A DNA stretch of 64,000 bases from Oleomonas cavernae (GTDB lineage Bacteria > Pseudomonadota > Alphaproteobacteria > Zavarziniales > Zavarziniaceae), in contig NZ_QYUK01000011.1 of the NCBI RefSeq assembly GCF_003590945.1, positions 648,001 to 712,000 on the forward strand, written 5' to 3'. The translations under genes and the position numbers were made by a program. Below the pieces are notes generated by a model. That model saw only the letters and a program-made list of their open reading frames with translations, was not told where the DNA came from and did not search any database. Of this stretch, positions 1 to 8,777 are shown in pieces (position 1 is the first letter of the stretch; every line of letters starts with the position of its first letter).

Positions 1-310
1 AGATCAGGCCGTCCTTGGCGATGCGCAGGAAATCCACGTGCAGCGCCTTGTCGCTGACGGGATGGAACTGCACGTCGCGGGGCAGCACGCGCTCGACCCG
101 GTCGCCGATCTGCAGGTCGTAAACGGTCGACAGGAACTTGCCCTTCGACAGTTCGCGGGCCAGCATCTTGTCTTCGACGGTGATGACTTCGGCGGCTTCC
201 TTGTTGCCGTAGATCACGGCGGGAACTCGACCGTCACGACGCGCAGCCCGGGCGGACCCCTTACCAGCCCGGTCGCGTGCCTCGACGGCGAGCGTAGAAA
301 TCTTGCTCAT
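1..310 (-). CDS. rplY: 50S ribosomal protein L25 (general stress protein Ctc family), C-terminus cut by window edge
   Basis: Binds 5S rRNA in the large ribosomal subunit. The visible 103 codons start with MSKISTLAVEARDRAGKGSA and contain the L25 features RRDGRVPAVIYG and, further on, VQFHPVSDKALHVDFLRI. The start at 310 is preceded by a good ribosome binding site (GGAGATTGAA on the minus strand). Alphaproteobacterial L25 is usually of the long Ctc type with a C-terminal beta-barrel domain; that part lies outside the window. In many alphaproteobacteria rplY follows prs directly; here two opposite-strand genes lie between them. Confidence 0.93.
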   Translation of the reverse strand, partial: MSKISTLAVEARDRAGKGSARAARRDGRVPAVIYGNKEAAEVITVEDKMLARELSKGKFLSTVYDLQIGDRVERVLPRDVQFHPVSDKALHVDFLRIAKDGLI

Positions 311-495
311 TTCAATCTCCAATGAAAACGCCCGCCTCCAGGGGTGCGGGCGCCGGTGAACGCGGGTGTTTAGCGCAATTGGGGGGGAAGGGCAAGCCTT
401 GCCCGCCGTGCAAAGCTCGGTTGCCCAGCTTGCCCTGGCGCCGGCCGTGGCGATATGGGATTGCCATGCCCCCGCGCCACGTCAGGATCCCAACC

Positions 496-1821
496 ATGAG
501 TGAAGCCTTGCCGAGCCCCCAGGCCGGCCGATTGACCCGCCGCGATGCTCGCACCTTGACCCTGGCGGCCCTGGGCGGGGCGCTCGAATTCTACGACTTC
601 ATCATCTTCGTCTTCTTCACGGTGGTTATCGGCCACCTGTTCTTCCCGCCCGACATGCCCGAATGGCTGCAGGTGGTGCAGACCTACGGCATCTTCGCCG
701 CCGGCTATCTGGCGCGGCCGCTGGGCGGCATCGTCATGGCGCATTTCGGCGACCTGGTGGGCCGCAAGCGCATGTTCACCTTCAGCGTCTTCCTGATGGC
801 CGTGCCCACGCTGCTGATCGGCCTGATGCCGACCTACGAGAGCATCGGCTATGCCGCGCCGATCCTGCTCCTGGTGATGCGCATGGCGCAGGGGGCCGCG
901 ATCGGGGGCGAGGCGCCCGGCGCCTGGGTCTTCGTGGCCGAGCATGTGCCGGCCAACCGGGTGGGCATCGCCTGTGGCATGCTCACCGGCGGGCTGACCG
1001 CCGGCATCCTGCTGGGCTCGCTGATGGCAACCGCCATCAATGTCATCTACCTGCCGGAACAGGTCGCCGCCTTTGCCTGGCGAATTCCCTTCCTGGTCGG
1101 CGGGGTATTCGGCCTGATCGCCATGTACCTGCGGCGCTGGTTGGACGAGACGCCGGTGTTCGAGGCCATGCGCAGCCAGGCCCGGATTGCCAGCGTCCTG
1201 CCGCTGAAGCAGGTGCTGCGCGGCCATGGCCGCGCGGTCGTGATGTCGATGATGGCGACCTGGATGCTGACCGCGGCCATCGTCGTGGTCATCCTGATGA
1301 CGCCCACCTTGATGCAGAAGCTGCACCAGATCGCCGCGGCCGATACGCTGATCGCCAATGTCGCGGCGACCGTCACGCTGACGATCTCGGCCGTCGTGAC
1401 CGGCGCGGCGCTCGATCGTTTCGGCCCGGTGCGCGTGACCCTGGTCGGGGGCCTTGCCCTGATCGCCGGCGTCTATGCCCTGTACCTGGGCACCGCGGCC
1501 GATCCGTCCAGGTTGCTGCCGCTCTATGCGGTGGTCGGTTTTTGCGTCGGCGTGGTCAGCATCGTGCCCTACCTGATGGTTCATGCCTTTCCGGCCGCCG
1601 TGCGCTTCACCGGGCTGTCATTCTCCTACAATGTCGCCTACGCGGTGTTCGGCGGCCTGACGCCGCTCGCGGTCTCGATGATGACCGCGGTCAACCCGCT
1701 GGCCCCGGCCCACTATGTCGCCGCGATCGTCGTCATCGGCATTGCCACCGTGCTGGTCAATGCCCTTGCCGTCCCCCGCCTGGCGATCGCCGAGGTTGCG
1801 GCAGGCCAGCCGGCCCGTTGA
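496..1821 (+). CDS. MFS transporter, metabolite:H+ symporter-like
   Basis: A 441-residue inner-membrane protein with about 12 hydrophobic segments. The N-terminal part (residues 25-40, ALGGALEFYDFIIFVFF) carries the Glu/Tyr/Asp signature of the MHS family (ProP, ShiA and citrate-type proton symporters). The loop between segments 2 and 3 has the MFS motif GDLVGRKRMF. The start at 496 is chosen because the frame upstream has no membrane-protein character. The substrate (an organic acid, betaine or similar) cannot be read from sequence. It sits on the opposite strand between prs and rplY, which are normally adjacent. Confidence 0.85.
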   Translation: MSEALPSPQAGRLTRRDARTLTLAALGGALEFYDFIIFVFFTVVIGHLFFPPDMPEWLQVVQTYGIFAAGYLARPLGGIVMAHFGDLVGRKRMFTFSVFLMAVPTLLIGLMPTYESIGYAAPILLLVMRMAQGAAIGGEAPGAWVFVAEHVPANRVGIACGMLTGGLTAGILLGSLMATAINVIYLPEQVAAFAWRIPFLVGGVFGLIAMYLRRWLDETPVFEAMRSQARIASVLPLKQVLRGHGRAVVMSMMATWMLTAAIVVVILMTPTLMQKLHQIAAADTLIANVAATVTLTISAVVTGAALDRFGPVRVTLVGGLALIAGVYALYLGTAADPSRLLPLYAVVGFCVGVVSIVPYLMVHAFPAAVRFTGLSFSYNVAYAVFGGLTPLAVSMMTAVNPLAPAHYVAAIVVIGIATVLVNALAVPRLAIAEVAAGQPAR

Positions 1822-1851
1822 GGGCCGGCTGCGGCCGCCCGCCGCCAATTC

Positions 1852-1893
1852 TTGACGATTGACCTAAAGTGGGGCTTTTGACGATTGACCTAA
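1852..1893. repeat. 16-bp direct repeat upstream of the receiver-like gene
   Basis: TTGACGATTGACCTAA occurs at 1852-1867 and again at 1878-1893, 26 bp apart. It lies between the MFS stop codon and the receiver-like gene. Two identical copies so close to a start suggest an activator or repressor site, or a small duplication. No good -10 element at normal spacing was seen. Confidence 0.6.
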
Positions 1894-1941
1894 CTTGCCC
1901 GCTGAACCGAACCTTGCTGTGCGGCCGCTGGCCGCGGGACG

Positions 1942-2370
1942 ATGCCGGGTGTGGCGATCGTGGTCGGCACGGGGGACATCTTGGCCTATGCTTCGCTGCT
2001 CGAGCGCCCCGGCAGCCCGACCGTCCTCATCATCGACGCCGACGCGGAACGCCGGAGGTTCCTGCAGGGCCTCCTGCTGTCGTGGCAGTATCAGGTGATC
2101 ACGGCCTATGACGGCTATTCCGGCCTGCGCCGCATCATGAACGACCGCCCGGAAATTCTGGTCGTGGACGCGGACCTGCAAGGCTGGTCACCGTCGACCG
2201 TCATCGACGGGGCGCTTCGCCTGGGCTCCCGCGCCATGGTCGTCACGCTCGGCAAGAAGACGCTCAGCAAGGCGTCACGGGTTTCGCGGCACCGTCTCGT
2301 CGGCCGCGAGGTGCTCGACCATCTGCGCTTGGTCATCACCGGTGCCCTGGAGGAGATGGGCCACCGCTGA
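1942..2370 (+). CDS. Stand-alone receiver-like (CheY-type) protein, divergent
   Basis: A 142-residue protein whose middle follows the response-regulator receiver fold: a hydrophobic strand ending in acidic residues (TVLIIDADAERRR, residues 27-39), then a second strand with an Asp at the usual phosphorylation position (EILVVDADL). The conserved Lys near the end of the domain may be in LGKKTLSK. No output domain follows, so it would act by protein-protein contact. The start is uncertain: 1942 (ATG) is the longest, and a TTG at 1981 is also in frame. It shares its intergenic space with a tandem direct repeat. No partner histidine kinase is nearby. Confidence 0.6.
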   Translation: MPGVAIVVGTGDILAYASLLERPGSPTVLIIDADAERRRFLQGLLLSWQYQVITAYDGYSGLRRIMNDRPEILVVDADLQGWSPSTVIDGALRLGSRAMVVTLGKKTLSKASRVSRHRLVGREVLDHLRLVITGALEEMGHR

Positions 2371-2405
2371 GACAGCGAACAGGCTTGGCTGCCCGGCGGG
2401 CTCGC

Positions 2406-3341
2406 TCAGTCGAACAGGCTGGAGACCGAGGTCTCGTCGTTGATGCGGCGCATCGCTTCGGCGATCAGGGGGGCGATCGTCAGGCGGCGGATGTTGCGGC
2501 TCAGGCGCACCGCCTCGGTCGCCTGGATGGAGTCCGAAATCACCAGCGATTCAAGCACCGAGGCCGAGACGCGGGCGACCGCCCCGCCCGACAGCACGCC
2601 GTGGCTGACATAGGCGGAAACGCTCTTGGCGCCGTGTTCCATCAAGGCCGCGCCGGCATTGCACAGGGTGCCGGCGGAATCGACGATATCGTCGACCAGG
2701 ATGCAGCGGCGGCCGGTCACCTCGCCGATGATGTTCATGACTTCCGATTCGCCGGCCCGCTCGCGCCGCTTGTCGACGATCGCCAGATCGGCATCGATGC
2801 GCTTGGCGATCGCCCGGGCGCGCACCACGCCGCCGACGTCGGGCGAGACGATCATCAGCCGTTCCTTGGTGCCGTAGGTCTCCTTGATGTCGTTGACCAT
2901 CACGGGGGCGGCGAACAGGTTGTCGGTCGGGATGTCGAAGAAGCCCTGGATCTGCCCGGCATGGAGATCGAGGGTGAGGACGCGGTTGGCACCGGCGGTG
3001 GTGATCAGGTTGGCCACCAGCTTGGCCGAGATCGGCGTGCGGGGCCCGGGCTTGCGGTCCTGGCGGGCATAGCCGAAGTAGGGGATCACCGCCGTGATGC
3101 GCTTGGCCGACGCGCGCCGCAGGGCGTCGATGCAGACCAGCAGTTCCATCAGGTTGTCGTTGGCCGGATAGGAGGTCGACTGGATGACGAACACGTCCTG
3201 GCCGCGCACGTTCTCCTGGATCTCGACGAAGACCTCCTGGTCGGAGAAGCGCCGGACGCTCGCCTTGGTCAGGGGAAGGTTGAGATAGGCGGCGACTGCT
3301 TCCGCCAGCGGTCGGTTGCTATTCCCGGCCAGCACCTTCAT
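2406..3341 (-). CDS. prs: Ribose-phosphate pyrophosphokinase (PRPP synthetase)
   Basis: Makes 5-phosphoribosyl 1-diphosphate from ribose 5-phosphate and ATP for nucleotide, histidine and tryptophan synthesis. The 311-residue length fits class I enzymes. Visible motifs are [16 protein letters not shown] near residue 35, the flexible-loop region [17 protein letters not shown] near residue 96, and the PRPP-binding loop [12 protein letters not shown] near residue 213. It is cytosolic. It is the downstream member of the minus-strand series lgt-midA-pgeF-lipoprotein-prs. Confidence 0.97.
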   Translation of the reverse strand: MKVLAGNSNRPLAEAVAAYLNLPLTKASVRRFSDQEVFVEIQENVRGQDVFVIQSTSYPANDNLMELLVCIDALRRASAKRITAVIPYFGYARQDRKPGPRTPISAKLVANLITTAGANRVLTLDLHAGQIQGFFDIPTDNLFAAPVMVNDIKETYGTKERLMIVSPDVGGVVRARAIAKRIDADLAIVDKRRERAGESEVMNIIGEVTGRRCILVDDIVDSAGTLCNAGAALMEHGAKSVSAYVSHGVLSGGAVARVSASVLESLVISDSIQATEAVRLSRNIRRLTIAPLIAEAMRRINDETSVSSLFD

Positions 3342-3480
3342 GCGCGCACCCGCTCGAATCGTAGGAGATCAGTTATTGCTGCGCTCGCGGCCCTGCGAAA
3401 CGCGCGGCCTTATTATCAAGCCGTCACGATGCTGTAAACGAGCCAGGGCCGATTTTGCCGATCTTCCGCGCAGATGTGGG

Positions 3481-4469
3481 TTACCGCCGTTGCAGCGCGG
3501 CAACCAATTGCAGGATGCCGTCGGCCCCGCCCTGAGCCGCGGCGCCGGCGATCGGCCCCCAGCTATTGTTCAGGCTGCCCGCCGGCACGTCGTTTTCCTG
3601 GGTGATGGTGGCGATCAGTCCCCGGCCGGGGAACGGACCTCCCAGGCCAGGGTGACATGGTCGACCTGCGGGGTCAGCGGCTTGATGGTGACCTTGCCGT
3701 GAACCGTCAGCGAATTGGCCAGCGGCTTGCCCAGCACGGCCAGGCCGCCCACCGCCAGGGCCCGGCCCAGGGCCGAGCGCAGCGCACTGTTGCCGTCGCC
3801 GGGCGCGCCCTTGACCTCGGCCACCACCACGCTGGGGGCCGGCGGGGCCGCCGCCACGGCGGCCGCGGCGGGGGCCGGCGCCGGGCCGGCAGTCTCGGCC
3901 TCGGCCCGGCCCAGCACCGCGGCGGCGACCCTTGAGGCCAGGGCTTCGATGCCGGCGCTGTCGAGATTGGCGGCCGGGCCGCCCAGCGGAACCCGCCAGG
4001 TGCCGACGGTAAGCCCGTCGGGCCGGGACAGCAGGACGGCCAAGGCATCGCCGTCGATCCGGCTGCCCAGGACATAGCTTTGCGAAGCGGCGTTGCGGGT
4101 GGTGGCCAGGATATCGGCCGTCACCAGGCGGGCGGCGATGGCATTGCTGAGCTGGCTCGCCCGACCGTCCGCCTGGGCGGACAGGCCGGCGGCGGGCGTG
4201 ACCAGGACGGGCACCCCGCTCTGGATCTTGCCGGCATCGGGGCTGCCCGGCGGCGGCAGGATCGATTGGGCCGGCTTGTAGCGGCCGATCAGCCGGTTGA
4301 AGCGATTCTTGCCGGCGGTCGAACAGCCGCTGGCCACCGCGCCGACCAGCACCAGGCAGAGGATGAGGGCGAGCGACCTAAAGGACGCAGCTCGCCAGTA
4401 GCCCCAAAAGGAGGAAGGCGAGGAAGATGAGCATGTGCGGCATGGCCGGCTGGGCTCCCGGGGGTGCAC
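3481..4469 (-). CDS. Putative lipoprotein of the pgeF-prs locus, with a one-base frameshift near its C-terminus and an unclear start
   Basis: A secreted, probably lipid-anchored protein of about 330 codons with a lipobox (LVGAVASGC) and a low-complexity Ala/Pro linker in the middle. The main frame stops at 3615. The reading clearly continues in another frame (LIATITQENDVPAGSL, then a Trp-Gly segment and ILQLVAALQRR) to a TAA at 3481. One extra base between 3618 and 3631, for example in the GGGG run at 3628-3631, would join them. At the 5' end the frame has no ATG. A GTG at 4469, five bases after the pgeF stop, is the best in-frame start but gives a long n-region before the signal peptide. The function is not recognised. 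Confidence 0.6.
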
Positions 4470-4473
4470 GGCG

Positions 4474-5246
4474 TCAATCGAGGGCGATTGCCGCGACTTC
4501 GCGGCCATAGTCCTGGGCACCGGCCAGGGTCGTGCGCCGGTAGGAGAAGAATTGGTCCTCATCGGCGGCGGTGTCGAGGTGCAGATTCTCGACCCGGCCG
4601 ATGCCGGCCCGTTCGAGCCGGGCGGCGACATAGCCGGCAAGGTCGAAATGGGGGCGGGCGCCGGGGCTGGGCCGGCGGAAGAAGAGGGCGGCCTGCGGGC
4701 CGTCCTCGGCCAGGAAGCGCGCCTCGAACTCCGGCCCGACCTGGTAGGAAGCCTGGCCGATGCACGGGCCGATCGCCGCCGCGATGCCGGCGCGCGTGGC
4801 GCCCAGGGCGATCATGGCCGCGATCGTCGCCTCGGCCACGCCGCCCAGGGCGCCCTTCCAGCCGGCATGGGCGGCGCCGATGACGCCGGCCCCGGCGTCG
4901 GCAAACAGGATCGGGGCGCAATCGGCGGTCAGGATGCCCAGCGCCAGGCCGCGCCTGTTGGTCACCATGGCGTCGGCCTGCGGCCCCTGGCCGGGGGCCA
5001 GGGCGCCTCGACCGTCACCGCCGTGCTGCTGTGGACCTGGTAGAGCGAGAGCAGGGGGCGGGCGCCGCCATCGATCCCGGCCGCCACCCGGGCGCGGTTT
5101 TCCAGCACCGCGTCGCGCGCGTCGTTCGAGCCCAGGCCGCAGTTGAGCGACGAATACAGGCCCGACGAGACCCCGCCCTGGCGGCCGAAGAAGCCGTGCG
5201 GCAGGCTGTCGAGCGCGCGAGCGCGATGGTGCGGCGGCGGAGTCAT
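4474..5246 (-). CDS. pgeF: Peptidoglycan editing factor / polyphenol oxidase (laccase-domain, DUF152), frameshifted
   Basis: Multicopper-like cytosolic protein of the YfiH/PgeF family, linked to peptidoglycan precursor fidelity. It reads in two pieces. The first, from 5246, carries GGVSSGLYSSLNCG and LLSLYQVHSST. The second, ending at 4474, carries LTADCAPILFADAGAG, GAAHAGWKGALGG and AAIGPCIGQASYQVG, with the metal-binding His and Cys residues in place. The pieces join perfectly if one base is added to the G5 run at 4993-4997, giving about 257 residues, the usual length. It starts one base after the midA stop. The break is more likely a base-calling error than a real mutation. Confidence 0.85.
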
Positions 5247-5247
5247 C

Positions 5248-6318
5248 TCAAGGGATCCCGAAAACAGGCGGCACCGGCACGGCCGGACCGGTCAGCGCCA
5301 AAACCTTGAACAGGCTGCCCATCTCCGCGGGGTGGGTCAACCGCCGCCGCGCGGCCGCGATCGCCTCGGCCTGGTCCGGCCGGGCGGCTGCCAGGCGGCC
5401 GGCCCGGGCTTCCAGCCCCAGGGCCTCCAGGAAGCCCCCCTGGGCAACCGGACCATAGGCGCGGGCCCCTTCCGCCGCCTGGGCCAGGTGGCCGAAGTTC
5501 ACATGGGCGGTCAGGTCGGCCTCGCCCAAGGTGGCCAGGACATCGGCGAAGCGATGCCGCGACACCGCCTGCAGCGTGTCGGCGAAACCGCGATGGGCGG
5601 TGCCATAGTCGATGATCAGTGCGGCACCGGACTGGCTGGCCAGCCGTTGCCCGAGCTGGCCGGCGATGGCGACGCCGGCGGGCGAATATTCCAGCACGTC
5701 GCCGGTCTTGGGCCCATCATGCGGGGGCAGGCCGTCACGCGCCGGCACCGGCGCCAGGCCAAAGCCCAGCGCGCCGCCGGCGGCCTCCAGCCCCACCACC
5801 CGCTCGTGCCAGGCCCGCCCGTTCCAGACGAACTGGCGGATCGGCAGGGCATCGAAGAATTCATTGGCGACCAGCAGCAGCGGCCCGTTGGCGGGCAGGC
5901 CGGCAATATCGTCGTGATGGATGACCGGGGCCGCGATGGCCGCGGCCTGGATCTCGCGCAGCCGCCGGCTGGTCTCGACCAGGTGGACGGGGTTTTCCAA
6001 GGGAAATCCCGGCACCTTGGCCAGGGCGCGGCGGGCGTCCGCCATCAAGGTGCCGCGCCCCGGGCCCAGTTCGGCCAGGACCACGCGCGCCGGCGCGCCC
6101 AGGCTCAGCCACACCACGCCCAGCCACAGCCCGATCAATTCGCCGAACATCTGGCTGATCTCGGGCGCGGTGACGAAGTCGCCGGCCGGCCCGAAGGGTT
6201 CGCGCGTCTTGTAATAGCCGTGCCGCGGGTGGCCCAGGGCCTCGGCCATCACGGTGGCGACGGACAGCGGCCCGTCGTGGGTGATGCGTTGCGCCAGCGC
6301 CAGGGCGAGCGGCGTCAT
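5248..6318 (-). CDS. SAM-dependent methyltransferase of the MidA / NDUFAF7 family
   Basis: A 356-residue protein of the family (DUF185) whose mitochondrial member NDUFAF7 dimethylates an arginine of complex I subunit NDUFS2. Visible: GPAGDFVTAPEISQMFGELI (residues about 44-63) and the SAM-binding glycine motif VLAELGPGRGTLMAD (about 80-94), then ANEFFDALPIRQFVW. Its start overlaps the lgt stop (ATGA), so the two are translationally coupled. Whether it acts on complex I here is inference from the family. Confidence 0.9.
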   Translation of the reverse strand: MTPLALALAQRITHDGPLSVATVMAEALGHPRHGYYKTREPFGPAGDFVTAPEISQMFGELIGLWLGVVWLSLGAPARVVLAELGPGRGTLMADARRALAKVPGFPLENPVHLVETSRRLREIQAAAIAAPVIHHDDIAGLPANGPLLLVANEFFDALPIRQFVWNGRAWHERVVGLEAAGGALGFGLAPVPARDGLPPHDGPKTGDVLEYSPAGVAIAGQLGQRLASQSGAALIIDYGTAHRGFADTLQAVSRHRFADVLATLGEADLTAHVNFGHLAQAAEGARAYGPVAQGGFLEALGLEARAGRLAAARPDQAEAIAAARRRLTHPAEMGSLFKVLALTGPAVPVPPVFGIP

Positions 6319-7232
6319 GCCGCCTTGGTGTCGGCGGCGGCCGGCCGGTCCAGGGCGCTGCGGTCGGGCGGGGCACCGCGCCGGCCGGCTGTCGCCACCA
6401 TCCAGATCCCGACCAGGGCCATGGGGACCGACAGGATCTGGCCCATGGTGGTGTCGATGCCGGGGATCAGGAAGCCGAGCTGTTCGTCGGGCTCGCGGAA
6501 GAACTCGCAGGTGATGCGCGCCACGGCATAGCCGATCAGGAACCAGCCGGTCAGCGCCCCCATGGCCCGCCTGCGTACCCCCAGGCGTTCCAGCACCATC
6601 AGGAAGATGAACAGGACGATGCCCTCCAAGAAAGCTTCATAAAGCTGGCTCGGGTGACGGGGAAAACTGTCGGCGGGACACTTCCCGTTATAGGCCGAGA
6701 GGATGCGTTCGTTGCAGAAGACCATGCCCCAGGTCCCGTCGGTCTTTCGGCCCCAAAGCTCGCCGTTCGCGAAATTCGCCACCCGCCCGAAGAACAGGCC
6801 GACGGGCACCACGATGGCGACAATATCGCCCAGGGCGAACAGCGGAATGTTGCGGTTGCGGGCGAACAGATAGACGGCGAGGATCACACCCAGCATGCCG
6901 CCGTGGAAGGACATGCCACCCTTCCAAATCTCCAGTGCCTGCAAAGGGTTATCGAGATAGACCGGGAAATTGTAAAAGAGGATATAGCCCAACCGGCCGC
7001 CCAGGATGATGCCTATGGTGATCCAGACGATCAGGTCGTCGATCTCGAGCGCGGTGACGGCCGATCCCGCCTTGCGGGTCAGCCGCACGGCAAGGCGCCA
7101 GCCCAGGACAATTCCGGCGACATAGGCCAGGGCATACCAGCGAATGGCGAGCGGCCCGATACCAAAGATCGGCCCAATCTCGAAGATCGCCGGGTCGATC
7201 GCGGGAAAATCGACAAGGGGCAGTGTGAACAT
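6315..7232 (-). CDS. lgt: Prolipoprotein diacylglyceryl transferase
   Basis: Transfers diacylglycerol from phosphatidylglycerol to the lipobox cysteine of prolipoproteins at the inner membrane. The 305 residues have about seven hydrophobic segments. The Lgt signature is seen as GRVANFANGELWG, with GGMSFHGGMLG before it. The start MFTLPLVDFP at 7232 is chosen over an upstream in-frame ATG because a GGAGAG ribosome binding site precedes it. It is the first gene of the minus-strand series and is divergent from ubiK. Confidence 0.96.
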   Translation of the reverse strand: MFTLPLVDFPAIDPAIFEIGPIFGIGPLAIRWYALAYVAGIVLGWRLAVRLTRKAGSAVTALEIDDLIVWITIGIILGGRLGYILFYNFPVYLDNPLQALEIWKGGMSFHGGMLGVILAVYLFARNRNIPLFALGDIVAIVVPVGLFFGRVANFANGELWGRKTDGTWGMVFCNERILSAYNGKCPADSFPRHPSQLYEAFLEGIVLFIFLMVLERLGVRRRAMGALTGWFLIGYAVARITCEFFREPDEQLGFLIPGIDTTMGQILSVPMALVGIWMVATAGRRGAPPDRSALDRPAAADTKAA

Positions 7233-7354
7233 GAAATCGCTCTCCGCTTGAACCGCGAGGCTGCTTGTCAGCCGGCCACCGCGCCTTGTCAAGCCGGGCC
7301 CTGGACGAATTGGCGCAGTTGCACCTGCGAAGAGGCCGAGGCACAGTGACGATC

Positions 7355-7618
7355 ATGCAAACAGAAAATCGCCTCCTCGACGATCTCGCCCGGCTCGCCA
7401 CCGGGGCCATGGGCGCGCTCCAAGGGGTGCGCCAGGAAGCGGACGGCGTCGTCCGCCAACTGGTCGAGCGTTTCGTCGCCGACATGCAGCTTGTCCCGCG
7501 CGAGGAATTCGAGGCGGTGAAGGCCATGGCCGCCAAGGCCCGGGCCGAGAACGAGGCCCTGGCCGAGCGTCTGGCGTCCCTCGAAGCCAAGCTGGCGGCC
7601 GCCAGCGGCGACAGCTAA
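7355..7618 (+). CDS. ubiK: Accessory factor UbiK / BMFP-domain protein
   Basis: An 87-residue helical protein with the pattern of the YqiC/UbiK (BMFP) family. An amphipathic N-terminal helix (ENRLLDDLARLATGAMGAL) is followed by LVPREEFEAVKAMAAKAR and a coiled-coil tail. E. coli UbiK helps the aerobic ubiquinone biosynthesis complex and binds membranes. The ATG at 7355 gives the usual family N-terminus. It is divergent from lgt and lies 15 bases before the ChaC-like gene. Confidence 0.82.
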   Translation: MQTENRLLDDLARLATGAMGALQGVRQEADGVVRQLVERFVADMQLVPREEFEAVKAMAAKARAENEALAERLASLEAKLAAASGDS

Positions 7619-7633
7619 GGCCCGCCGCCGCCG

Positions 7634-8299
7634 ATGGGCCTGTGCCGCGAAGATCTCGTCGCCGGCCATTTCGCGGAGCTTGTCCGCCAACTCACCCCCA
7701 GCGGCACGCTGACCTTCCTGAGCGAGGAGGAGCGTGAAGCCTCGCTGCAGACGACGCTGGCGGCGGCACCCCCGGGTGATGTCTGGCTGTTTGGCTATGG
7801 CTCGCTGATGTGGAGCCCGGCCTTCCTCTACGAAGACGCGCTGCCCGCCCTGCTGCGCGCCTGGCACCGCCGCTTCTGCCTGTGGACGCCGCTGGGTCGC
7901 GGCACCCCGGAGTGTCCGGGCCTGGTCCTGGGGCTGGAGCGGGGCGGCGCCTGCCGCGGCGTCGTCTTCCGCATCGCCCGCGACCGGGCGGAGGAGGAAC
8001 TCCGCCTGGTGTGGCGCCGCGAGATGCTGTCGGGCGCCTATGTCCCGCGCTGGGTGACGCTCGATTCACCGCAAGGGCCCCTGCGCGCCATCACCTTCAC
8101 CATCAACCGCACGCATGCCCGCTATGCAGGCCGCCTGGACGAGACCGAGGTGGCGCGCCACGTCGCCGTCGCCGAGGGGCACCTGGGTACCTGCCGCGAA
8201 TATCTGCATGAATCGGTAAACGCGCTGGAAGCCTTGGGAATCAGCGATTCATCGATGGCGCGGCTGGTGACGCTGGTCGCCCAGATCATCCATACCTAG
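7634..8299 (+). CDS. ChaC-like gamma-glutamylcyclotransferase
   Basis: A 221-residue protein of the ChaC family, which degrades glutathione to 5-oxoproline and Cys-Gly in the cytosol. The substrate-binding strand VWLFGYGSLMW is at residues 50-60. The catalytic acid region is likely RREMLSGAYVPRW (Glu), followed by FTINRTHARYAG and LGTCREYLHESVNALEALGI. It probably shares a transcript with ubiK. Confidence 0.88.
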   Translation: MGLCREDLVAGHFAELVRQLTPSGTLTFLSEEEREASLQTTLAAAPPGDVWLFGYGSLMWSPAFLYEDALPALLRAWHRRFCLWTPLGRGTPECPGLVLGLERGGACRGVVFRIARDRAEEELRLVWRREMLSGAYVPRWVTLDSPQGPLRAITFTINRTHARYAGRLDETEVARHVAVAEGHLGTCREYLHESVNALEALGISDSSMARLVTLVAQIIHT

Positions 8300-8385
8300 G
8301 CTTTCCGCGGGTATTATGGTAAACGGGTGAGGGCGGAATTGGTGCCGAAATCATGGGCAATCGCCCCATTTCGGCGCAACCCTGC

Positions 8386-8415
8386 TTGCGCAATTCCGGC
8401 GATGGGGCCTAGGCT
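8386..8415 (+). promoter_or_regulatory. Possible sigma70-type promoter of the candidate small RNA
   Basis: TTGCGC at 8386-8391 and TAGGCT at 8410-8415 are separated by 18 bp. This would start transcription near 8422, just before a foldable segment that ends in a strong terminator. It is a weak match taken alone. Confidence 0.35.
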
Positions 8416-8421
8416 CAAATC

Positions 8422-8549
8422 GTAGGCCGGTCACCCATAAGCGCTATCCGATGGTCCGGTGACGCGCCCCCGACCTACCGTTTCGACTAGGACATCATCC
8501 ACTCAAGCAACTAGGCCCGCCGAGCCGGCAATCTCGGCGGGCCTTTTTT
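8422..8549 (+). ncRNA. Candidate trans-acting small RNA
   Basis: A stretch of about 128 bases with no convincing ORF lies between a possible promoter and a strong intrinsic terminator. It can form two nested helices (GTAGG at 8422-8426 with CCTAC at 8474-8478, and GTCACC at 8430-8435 with GGTGAC at 8458-8463). A single-stranded stretch of about 30 bases and the terminator hairpin follow, the layout of many small RNAs. It does not look like SRP RNA, tmRNA or RNase P RNA, and I did not recognise a 6S pattern. It could also be an untranslated leader or the tail of the ChaC transcript. Confidence 0.4.
8513..8549 (+). terminator. Strong rho-independent terminator
   Basis: A perfect 12-bp stem (AGGCCCGCCGAG at 8513-8524 with CTCGGCGGGCCT at 8533-8544), an 8-base loop and a run of six T at 8544-8549. 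It ends the candidate small RNA or the upstream ubiK/chaC transcript. Confidence 0.9.
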
Positions 8550-8589
8550 GTGGCTGCCTGTGTCGGTATGCACGGCGATTTGTCGTACA

Positions 8590-8763
8590 TTGCGAGGCCG
8601 TGGAGGCCCGTGATGGCAACATCGACCCCTATTTTCTCCCGATGTGTTCGAGTTATTCCTGACAACGGGAATCTATCGCAACTATACCGGTCGCTTCCTG
8701 TCGGCCAGCCAGATCGACGAAGTTGACATCAACTCCTATCTGCGGACACGCCTTTCGGCGTGA
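8590..8763 (+). pseudogene. Possible broken small gene (C-terminal segment without a start)
   Basis: The frame ending with TGA at 8761-8763 reads as a protein-like tail: DVFELFLTTGIYRNYTGRF followed by LSASQIDEVDINSYLRTRLSA. It has no start codon of its own. A neighbouring frame just upstream reads EAVEARDGNIDPYFLP, and one added C in the CCC run near 8640 would join the two. Even then no start is evident, because the terminator lies immediately upstream. It may be a decayed gene or another base-call error. The product is unknown. Confidence 0.3.
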
Positions 8764-8777
8764 GCGGTGAGTAAATC

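Noticed and set aside
370-1584. Long minus-strand frame of 404 codons opposite the MFS gene
   Set aside because: His/Gln/Arg/Gly-rich translation typical of the reverse strand of a high-GC gene; the plus strand has a clear transporter.
5143-6531. Plus-strand frame of 462 codons opposite pgeF, midA and lgt
   Set aside because: No domain pattern; the minus strand carries three recognisable, overlapping genes.
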